A stretch of 50,599 bases of DNA from Vulcanimicrobiota bacterium (lineage in GTDB: Bacteria > Vulcanimicrobiota > Vulcanimicrobiia > Vulcanimicrobiales > Vulcanimicrobiaceae): positions 1-50,599 of the forward strand of contig JASHOG010000087.1 of assembly GCA_030041225.1 (NCBI GenBank), in the 5' to 3' direction. The notes below the pieces were generated by a model, which ran no database searches, had not been told where the DNA came from, and saw only the letters and a program-made list of their open reading frames with translations. Position numbers and translations under genes: made by a program. Numbering within the stretch: position 1 is the first letter of the stretch; every line of letters begins with the position of its first letter. Below are positions 42,742 through 48,584 of the stretch, piece by piece.

Positions 42742-43662
42742 ATGCGTTGGGGGGCCGTGATTGCCGCCGGCGGCCGGGGCGAGCGTTTCGGAGCACCGAA
42801 GCAGCTCGTGGAAATCGCCGGTCTGCCGATGCTCGCATGGTCGATTCGCGCCTTCGCGGAGATGCGCGAGATCGATGAGATCGCGATCGCGATTGACGCC
42901 GCCCTCGTCGCAGAGGCGCAGGAGCTGCTGGTGCTGTACGCCGCCGATCGCCCGTCGTCGGTCGTGGTTGGCGGTCAGACGCGCCAGGAGTCGGTACAAC
43001 GCGGCGTCGCAGCGCTCGCAGATCGTGTGGAGGCGGTTCTCATTCACGATGGAGCGCGTCCGCTCGTCCGAGCGCAGAACGTGCGCGCAGGTATGCGCGC
43101 GGTTCGTCCGGGACGAGCCGCGGTTCTCGCCGCGCAGGTCGTCGATACCATCAAAGAAGTCGATCCGAAGCTGCTGCGTGTCGAGCGAACGCTGGATCGA
43201 TCGAAGCTGTGGGCCGCGCAGACGCCGCAGTTCGCGATGCTCTCGGATCTTCGCAAGGCGTACGTACATGCCGACGTGATGACCGACGATACCGCGCTGC
43301 TCGAGCGCGCCGGCATCGAGGTCGTCGTCGTGCCTTCGCGCCACGCAAACTTCAAGATCACGGTGCCGGAAGACGTCGAGCCGGCGGAAATCATCCTGCG
43401 CCGTCGGTTTGAGCACGGCGACGCTGACGCAGGCGCGTTGCTCGTGGAGGTCTTCGCGGGCGCAGAACAGATCGACGCGATCTGCCGCGCGGTCGAGGCA
43501 CACGGGGGGCGTGTCGATGCGGTGGAGCGTGAGCTTCCGCGCGGCGGGGTCGTGCGAGCGTATATCAGGGCAGAGCAGTTGCACGACTTCGAGAGTTCCT
43601 TCGCGTCGCTTGCCGACGGAAGCGCGACGATTACAGTGCACGATGTCGGCGGCGTCGCGTGA
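42742..43662 (+). CDS. ispD: IspD with a C-terminal extension
   Basis: 2-C-methyl-D-erythritol 4-phosphate cytidylyltransferase of the MEP isoprenoid pathway. Residues 1-227 form the full enzyme: CTP-binding AAGGRGERFGAPKQ, VLIHDGARPLV, AAQTPQFAML, DVMTDDTALLE and KITVPEDVEPAE. Residues 228-306 are an extra module not found in usual IspD (about 230 aa). It contains GALLVEVFAGAEQIDAI, AHGGRVDAVERE and GGVVRAYIRAEQLHDFESSF, a pattern like the C-terminal domain V of elongation factor G. The stop overlaps ispF as GTGA. Confidence 0.94.
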   Translation: MRWGAVIAAGGRGERFGAPKQLVEIAGLPMLAWSIRAFAEMREIDEIAIAIDAALVAEAQELLVLYAADRPSSVVVGGQTRQESVQRGVAALADRVEAVLIHDGARPLVRAQNVRAGMRAVRPGRAAVLAAQVVDTIKEVDPKLLRVERTLDRSKLWAAQTPQFAMLSDLRKAYVHADVMTDDTALLERAGIEVVVVPSRHANFKITVPEDVEPAEIILRRRFEHGDADAGALLVEVFAGAEQIDAICRAVEAHGGRVDAVERELPRGGVVRAYIRAEQLHDFESSFASLADGSATITVHDVGGVA

Positions 43663-44135
43663 CGCGCATCGGTCACGGCTTCGACGCCCACCGGCTCGTC
43701 GAGGGGCGGCGCTTCATACTCGCGGGCAGCGTCATCCCGTACGAGCGGGGTCCGCTCGGACACTCGGATGGTGACGTGCTCGCTCATGCGCTCGCCGATG
43801 CTCTCCTCGGCGCAGCTGCGCTCGGCGACCTCGGGTCACGTTTTCCCGACGGCGATCCACGCTGGAAAGGCGCCGACTCGATGCGTCTGCTCGAAGCGTG
43901 CGCCCGCGAGGTGCGAGAGAACGGCTACGCGATATCCAACGTCGATGTGACCGTCGTCGTTCAAGAGCCACGGCTCGCCGCTCATATCGATACGATGCGC
44001 CGTAACGTCGCGAATGTTCTCGGCATCGCGCTCGAACGGGTGGGCCTGAAGGCGAAGACGAGCGATCGGATGGGCTACACCGGTGACGGCAGCGGAATCG
44101 CAGCCTACGCCGTCGCACTCATCGAGAGCGTATGA
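43659..44135 (+). CDS. ispF: 2-C-methyl-D-erythritol 2,4-cyclodiphosphate synthase
   Basis: IspF forms the cyclic diphosphate intermediate of the MEP pathway. The 158-aa product has the zinc ligands D9 and H11 in GHGFDAHRL, GHSDGDVLAHALADALLGA, FPDGDPRWKGADS and the C-terminal KAKTSDRMGYTGDGSGIAA. It starts at GTG 43659 within the ispD stop and overlaps cysE as ATGA. The IspE step of the same pathway is not in the window. Confidence 0.97.
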   Translation: MTRIGHGFDAHRLVEGRRFILAGSVIPYERGPLGHSDGDVLAHALADALLGAAALGDLGSRFPDGDPRWKGADSMRLLEACAREVRENGYAISNVDVTVVVQEPRLAAHIDTMRRNVANVLGIALERVGLKAKTSDRMGYTGDGSGIAAYAVALIESV

Positions 44136-44815
44136 ACGCATTTGCCGTGATTGGCGCGGACCTTCGGGCGGCACGCGAGCGCGACCCTGCCGCGCGAGGC
44201 TTGCTCGACGTCATGCTCTCGTATCCGGGCTTTCACGCGCTCGTCGGTCATCGCGTCGTTCATGCGCTGTACCGAACGAGGTTGCCGCTGCTTCCGCGAC
44301 TGCTCTCGACGTGGATGCGCTTTCTCACGGGTATTGAAATCCATCCGGCGGCGCGCATCGGGAGCGGCGTCTTCATCGATCACGGGATGGGCGTCGTGAT
44401 CGGCGAGACCGCAGAGATCGGCGACGGCTGCACGCTCTATCAAGGTGTCACGCTCGGTGGGACAAGCGCCGTCCGCGGGAAACGCCATCCGACCCTCGGC
44501 CGCAACGTCGTCGTCGGCGTAGGGGCGGTCGTCCTCGGCGCCATTCACGTCGGCGACGGAGCGCGCATCGGCGGCGGCTCCGTTGTCGTCAAGGACGTGC
44601 CTGCGAAGGCGACCGTCGTCGGCGTTCCGGCGCGCATCGTGATGCAGGATGGAAAGCCCGTGCGAGTGGTCCCCGACCTGCAGCACGTCGAGATGCCCGA
44701 TCCTCACGGCGACGCGATCGCGAATCTCCAGCGCAAGATCGAGGAGCTGGCGCGCCGTGTCCAGGCGCTCGAACCAGATGCGGACGAGGGCGAAGCCTGG
44801 TCTTGGGTCATCTGA
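44132..44815 (+). CDS. cysE: Serine O-acetyltransferase
   Basis: CysE acetylates L-serine for cysteine synthesis. The 227-aa product has the short N-terminal helical domain and then the left-handed beta-helix with GIEIHPAARIGSGVFIDHG, GVVIGETAEIGDGCTLYQG and VTLGGTSAVRGKRHPTLG, typical of the short bacterial CysE. A C-terminal coiled coil (NLQRKIEELARRVQAL) is added and may aid trimer contacts. It overlaps ispF by 4 nt and cysS by 13 nt. Confidence 0.94.
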   Translation: MNAFAVIGADLRAARERDPAARGLLDVMLSYPGFHALVGHRVVHALYRTRLPLLPRLLSTWMRFLTGIEIHPAARIGSGVFIDHGMGVVIGETAEIGDGCTLYQGVTLGGTSAVRGKRHPTLGRNVVVGVGAVVLGAIHVGDGARIGGGSVVVKDVPAKATVVGVPARIVMQDGKPVRVVPDLQHVEMPDPHGDAIANLQRKIEELARRVQALEPDADEGEAWSWVI

Positions 44816-46251
44816 GTTCACTGCGTCTCTATAACACGCGCACACGTACCGTCGAGCAGTTCGCACCGCTACGCGGCGACGAGGTGCGCATCTACGTCTG
44901 CGGGCTCACGCCCTCCGCACAGGCACATCTCGGCCACGCGCGCTCCTTTCTCTTTTTCGACGTTCTTCGGCGCTACCTCGAGTTTCGCGGTTACAGAGTA
45001 ACGTACGTTCAGAACGTTACCGATATCGACGATCGAAGCATCGCAACGGCTCGCGAGCGAGGCACGACGTTCGACGTCGTCATGGCGGAGAACTACGCCT
45101 CGTTCAAAGCGTCGATGCGCCGTCTGGGTGTGCGCGAGCCGGACGAAGAGCCGTACGCGACCGCCTACATCCCGCAGATTCAAGCGATGATCCGCATGCT
45201 CATCGGGAAGCAGTACGCCTACGTCGTCGAGGACGGCGTCTATTACTCCGTGCGCGCGTTTCCGCGTTACGGCGAGCTTAGCCGGCGGAACATCGAGGAG
45301 CTCGAGGCCGGCGCGCGGATCGAGGTGGGCGAGTATAAGCACGATCCACTCGACTTCGCCCTGTGGAAGTTTGCAAAGGAGGGCGAGCCGTCGTGGCCAT
45401 TCGAGCCGTACCGGGCGGGACGACCTGGATGGCACATCGAGTGCTCCGCGATGTCACGCGAGCTACTGGATCCGCAGGGCGTCGGCTTCGATATGCACGG
45501 CGGCGGCGCGGACCTCATCTTTCCGCACCACGAGAACGAGGTTGCGCAGAGCGAACCGCTGATGCGGCGTCCGCCGATGGCAAACACGTGGATTCACGGC
45601 GGGCTCTTACTCTTCGATAGTCGCAAGATGTCGAAATCGCTCGGAAACTTCGAGCCGCTCTCGCAGCTTCTCGACCGCCATGACCCGCAAGCGATCCGCC
45701 TGCTCTTCTTGCAGACCGGCTATCGCAAAGTCATGAACTTCACCGAGGAGTCTATCGGCGCCGCCGGCTCCGTGCTCGACCGGCTGAAGAAGACGTACCG
45801 GCTATTGAGGGCGTCGAAGTCCGGAGGAGACAAGGGCTTGTTGCAGCGTGTCGACGAGGCGCTCGCCGATGACATGAACACGGCGGTCGCGCTCTCGCAT
45901 CTTCTGCAGGAAGAGACTCCGTCGCTCGATGAGTTCGAGCGCGTCCTCACGCTGCTCGGCATAGAGCCCCATGCGTCGTGGCTTGAAGAAACTGCCGTAA
46001 CGCTGCCGGCTGATTTTGTCGAAAGGCTAAAATCTGCCCTCGGTCCTTCGACGCCGGCACTTCGCGCCTTCGCTCAGGATGACAAGAGCGTCAGCCCAGA
46101 GGCATTGCTAGAGCGCATCATCGCGTTGCGCAATGAGGCGAGAACGAACAAGGACTGGGCGAAGTCCGATCAGCTACGCGATGCCTTGGCCTCGTGCGGT
46201 GTCGCTCTCCACGATACCAGCGGCGGCACCACATGGTCCGTGGTGGCGTGA
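44803..46251 (+). CDS. cysS: Cysteinyl-tRNA synthetase with a repeat-derived linker
   Basis: CysS charges tRNA-Cys. The 482-aa product has the zinc ligand C33 (YVCGLTP), the HIGH-type AHLGHAR, GWHIECSAMS, DLIFPHHENEVAQSE and KMSKS at 275-279. Residues 414-427 (GPSTPALRAFAQDD) lie between the DALR helical domain and the last conserved block (RNEARTNKDWAKSDQLRDAL). They are encoded by a REP-like repeat kept in frame. It starts at TTG 44803 inside cysE and overlaps rlmB as GTGA. Confidence 0.96.
   Translation: MGHLSSLRLYNTRTRTVEQFAPLRGDEVRIYVCGLTPSAQAHLGHARSFLFFDVLRRYLEFRGYRVTYVQNVTDIDDRSIATARERGTTFDVVMAENYASFKASMRRLGVREPDEEPYATAYIPQIQAMIRMLIGKQYAYVVEDGVYYSVRAFPRYGELSRRNIEELEAGARIEVGEYKHDPLDFALWKFAKEGEPSWPFEPYRAGRPGWHIECSAMSRELLDPQGVGFDMHGGGADLIFPHHENEVAQSEPLMRRPPMANTWIHGGLLLFDSRKMSKSLGNFEPLSQLLDRHDPQAIRLLFLQTGYRKVMNFTEESIGAAGSVLDRLKKTYRLLRASKSGGDKGLLQRVDEALADDMNTAVALSHLLQEETPSLDEFERVLTLLGIEPHASWLEETAVTLPADFVERLKSALGPSTPALRAFAQDDKSVSPEALLERIIALRNEARTNKDWAKSDQLRDALASCGVALHDTSGGTTWSVVA
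46042..46083 (-). repeat. REP-like repeat inside cysS, copy C
   Basis: The plus strand reads GGTCCTTCGACGCC, then CTTCGCGCCTTCGCTCAGGA and ends TGAC, matching both arms of the inverted copy at 21963-22011. The central part differs. At 42 nt it preserves the cysS reading frame and adds 14 codons in a linker between conserved domains. Confidence 0.7.
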
Positions 46252-47039
46252 GATTCCGTCGTCGGGAGCCGACGTTGGACTTTGACGACGTTATCTATGG
46301 GATCCATGCCGTCGAGGAGGCGCTCGATGCCGGCGAGGCCCTTCGGATGGTCCACGTCGCGCGCGATCGCAAACGCGACCCGCAGCTACGCCGGCTCCTG
46401 CAGCGAGCGCAGGAACGGAAGATTCCTTTGCGTTTCGAGGAGCGCGCCTTCTTCGCGCGTCTTCCTTTCAAAGCGCATCAGGGTGTCATCGGCATCGCAC
46501 CGCCTTTTGAGTACGCGAGCCTCGACGAGGTGCTACGCGCGCCACGCCCGGAGCCGCACCTCTTCGTGCTGCTCGATCATCTCACCGACCCGCATAACGT
46601 CGGTGCGATCATTCGAAGCGCCGAATCTGCCGGCGCGAGCGCAGTCGTCTTGCCGGAGCGTCGTTCGGCAGGCGTCAACGCGACCGTTCGCAAGGCTTCC
46701 GCCGGAGCCGCGGGCCGCATCCCGGTCGTTCGCGTCGCAAACATCGCGCAGACGATTACGCGGCTGAAGGATCGGGGCGTCGCCGTCTACGGCGCAGACT
46801 CGAGCGCGCAGGCAGTACTCATGAGCGAGGCGGACTTTCGTCGCGAGCTTGCCTTGGTGATCGGAGCTGAGGGAAGCGGCCTCGCCCAGCTCGTCAAGCG
46901 AGAGTGCGATGCGCTCGTTCGTATCCCCATGCGAGGAAGCTTGGCCTCGCTCAACGCCTCGGTTGCAACGGCCATTCTCCTCTACGAAGCGCTACGGCAG
47001 CGTGAAGCGGTCGAGCGGAGCAGCGTTGCAAATCCTTGA
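46248..47039 (+). CDS. rlmB: TrmH-family 23S rRNA 2'-O-methyltransferase (RlmB)
   Basis: RlmB methylates the ribose of a guanosine in 23S rRNA (G2251 in E. coli). The 263-aa product has the N-terminal substrate-binding domain (IYGIHAVEEAL, RKIPLRFEERAFF) and a SPOUT domain. The SPOUT motifs are DPHNVGAIIRSAESAGA, LVIGAEGSGL and IPMRGSLASLNASVATAI. The start is GTG 46248, overlapping the cysS stop; ATG 46233 is possible. The gene order cysS-rlmB-sigH matches Bacillus. Confidence 0.93.
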   Translation: MRFRRREPTLDFDDVIYGIHAVEEALDAGEALRMVHVARDRKRDPQLRRLLQRAQERKIPLRFEERAFFARLPFKAHQGVIGIAPPFEYASLDEVLRAPRPEPHLFVLLDHLTDPHNVGAIIRSAESAGASAVVLPERRSAGVNATVRKASAGAAGRIPVVRVANIAQTITRLKDRGVAVYGADSSAQAVLMSEADFRRELALVIGAEGSGLAQLVKRECDALVRIPMRGSLASLNASVATAILLYEALRQREAVERSSVANP

Positions 47040-47065
47040 CGCAGGGAGGGACCTCCTCCTATACT
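47036..47065 (+). promoter_or_regulatory. Strong sigma70-type promoter for sigH
   Basis: TTGACG (47036-47041), overlapping the rlmB stop, and TATACT (47060-47065) are separated by 18 nt. A perfect 7-bp inverted repeat, CCTCCTC (47052-47058) and GAGGAGG (47066-47072), brackets the -10 box. A protein bound to this dyad would block the promoter. The predicted start is near 47072. Confidence 0.6.
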
Positions 47066-47142
47066 GAGGAGGACGTGCCGCGTCCCTTATGGCTTCGGCT
47101 GGGGTTTTTGCGGCAAGTCCTCCCACGAGGCAACAGACAACC

Positions 47143-47790
47143 ATGGCAATGACCCATCCCGTGACGGATGGACTCGACTACCAGCAGAGGGTCGACGAGG
47201 ACCTCGTCGCCATCGCGAAGACCGGCGACAACCTCGCGATGGAATACCTGCTGAACAAGTATAAGAACTTCGTCCGCATCAAGGCGAAGAGCTACTTTTT
47301 GATCGGCGCCGATCGTGAGGACATCATCCAGGAAGGGATGATCGGCCTCTACAAGGCGGTGCGCGACTTCAAGGCCGACAAGCTCTCGAGCTTCCGCGCC
47401 TTTGCCGAGCTCTGCATTACGCGTCAGATCATCACTGCGATCAAGACGGCGACCCGGCAGAAGCACATCCCTCTCAACCAGTACATCTCGCTGAACAAGC
47501 CGATCTACGACGAGGACAGTGAGCGAACGCTTCTCGACGTGATGGCGTCGCAGAAGACATCGGATCCCGAGGAACTCGTCGTGACGCAAGAGGTCTCCGA
47601 CGACATCCGTCAGCGGATTCGGCAAAATCTCTCGGAGCTCGAGTCACAGGTGCTCGAGTCGTACCTGGAGGGCAAGAGCTACCAAGAGATGGCGCGCGAC
47701 CTCGGCCGTCACGTCAAGTCGATCGACAACGCGCTCCAGCGTGTCAAGAGGAAGATCGAGAAGAACCTCGCCGAGTTCGAGTTCCAGTAG
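47143..47790 (+). CDS. sigH: RNA polymerase sigma factor, SigH type
   Basis: A 215-aa sigma factor (233 aa if started at ATG 47089) very close to Bacillus SigH. Region 2 has KSYFLIGADREDIIQEGMIG and LSSFRAFAELCITRQIITAI, followed by TATRQKHIPLNQY. Region 4 has LEGKSYQEMARDLGRHVKSI and DNALQRVKRKIEK. ATG 47143 gives a length like the Bacillus protein; ATG 47089, 16 nt after GAGGAGG, would add 18 residues. No sporulation genes are visible here, so the role is likely stationary-phase or stress control. It has its own promoter. Confidence 0.93.
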   Translation: MAMTHPVTDGLDYQQRVDEDLVAIAKTGDNLAMEYLLNKYKNFVRIKAKSYFLIGADREDIIQEGMIGLYKAVRDFKADKLSSFRAFAELCITRQIITAIKTATRQKHIPLNQYISLNKPIYDEDSERTLLDVMASQKTSDPEELVVTQEVSDDIRQRIRQNLSELESQVLESYLEGKSYQEMARDLGRHVKSIDNALQRVKRKIEKNLAEFEFQ

Positions 47791-47793
47791 CTC

Positions 47794-47927
47794 GCAGATA
47801 CATCTGGTTCACGTCGGAGACGCTCGTCGCTCGTCGTCCTAACTCGCTCCTGCTGCTCGGCCTCCTCGCTCCCGCCGTCCTAGCTCCGCTCGTCGGTCGG
47901 AGCCTCCTCCGAACCAGACGTATCTGC
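47794..47927. repeat. Inverted-repeat-bounded element between sigH and the ferredoxin-like gene
   Basis: GCAGATACATCTGGTTC (47794-47810) and GAACCAGACGTATCTGC (47911-47927) are inverted repeats matching at 16 of 17 positions, 100 nt apart. The inner part is pyrimidine-rich (TCGTCG and CTCC words). The right arm lies inside the ferredoxin-like gene and supplies its last codons (RADTSGSEE) and, beyond it, its stop. No target duplication was found. It could be a small mobile element or a two-way terminator-like structure. Confidence 0.5.
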
Positions 47928-48266
47928 TCGAGGAGTGCCCAGCAGAGCGACGACGCGTTGGAAGATCGTTTCGCGGTCTTCCACGGGATCGACGGTGAAG
48001 GTTTCCGGGTCGCCACCGGCATCGCGAGGCCAAATCGTCACGGTGACGGTACCGATGCCGCAGATGTCTTGGCATCCGGTGGCGATCACGCGGACGCGTT
48101 TTCCGAGGCCCGCCTCTTTGCAGCGGGCCTTGAGCCATTCTCGCAGCTGAAAGTCGCCGATGCGCTCCGCGAGCTCCGGCGTCTCATCGGGAATGCGCGT
48201 CTTATAGCATTTCTCGCAAACGAGCACGGCTCCGGACTCCGTCCACTGCGGCGTAACGGTTTTCAT
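47880..48266 (-). CDS. Thioredoxin-like [2Fe-2S] protein
   Basis: A 128-aa protein with cysteines C17 and C20 (VCEKC), C49, and C65 and C69 (GCQDICG), plus the strand pattern VRVIATGCQDICGIGTVTV. This is like the thioredoxin-fold [2Fe-2S] ferredoxins that have four cluster cysteines in two groups. Start ATG 48266 is chosen; the longer frame runs through the tRNA genes. The last residues come from the inverted-repeat element. It would carry electrons or assist redox reactions; the partner is unknown. Confidence 0.75.
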   Translation of the reverse strand: MKTVTPQWTESGAVLVCEKCYKTRIPDETPELAERIGDFQLREWLKARCKEAGLGKRVRVIATGCQDICGIGTVTVTIWPRDAGGDPETFTVDPVEDRETIFQRVVALLGTPRADTSGSEEAPTDERS

Positions 48267-48326
48267 CGGCCGTCGGGTTCGAGATGAAGGAAGCCAAAAC
48301 CCGGCACGTGCAAGTATCGCAACCAC

Positions 48327-48412
48327 GCCGACGTGGCCGAGCTGGTTGAAGGCACTACACTTGTAATGTAGACCGAAAGGCATCGGGGGTTCGAATCCCT
48401 CCGTCGGCTCCA
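48327..48412 (+). tRNA. tRNA-Thr (anticodon UGU) with a long variable region
   Basis: An 86-nt tRNA with encoded CCA. Acceptor stem GCCGACG/CGTCGGC, discriminator T; D arm GCC and GGC around GAGCTGGTTGAA. Anticodon stem CTACA/TGTAG with loop CTTGTAA gives UGU, threonine. The variable region is 13 nt (ACCGAAAGGCATC, 48372-48384), where tRNA-Thr normally has four or five. The T arm is GGGGG/CCCTC around TTCGAAT. The D and T arms resemble a serine tRNA, but acceptor, discriminator and anticodon are threonine-like. Confidence 0.9.
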
Positions 48413-48484
48413 TGCATGGCGAGGCGGGCGACGAGGACCAACGCGTGAGGGCATCGTACCCCAGGTAGTCGCTTTGACGATTGC

Positions 48485-48569
48485 GGGTAGGTGGCCGAGT
48501 GGTTAATGGCACCAGACTGTAAATCTGGCACGCGAAAGCGTTACGCTGGTTCGAATCCAGCCCTGCCCA
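48485..48569 (+). tRNA. tRNA-Tyr (anticodon GUA)
   Basis: An 85-nt class II tRNA. Acceptor GGGTAGG/CCTGCCC with one G-U pair, anticodon stem CCAGA/TCTGG with loop CTGTAAA (GUA). The long variable arm contains GCGAAAGC, and the T arm is GCTGG/CCAGC around TTCGAAT. The discriminator is A and the CCA end is not encoded. It lies 72 nt after tRNA-Thr. Confidence 0.95.
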
Positions 48570-48584
48570 AAGTTTCGTAACCGA

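Noticed and set aside
47880-48512. A longer [2Fe-2S] protein frame starting at 48512
   Set aside because: The extension crosses the tRNA-Thr gene and part of tRNA-Tyr in antisense. Conserved sequence starts at ATG 48266.
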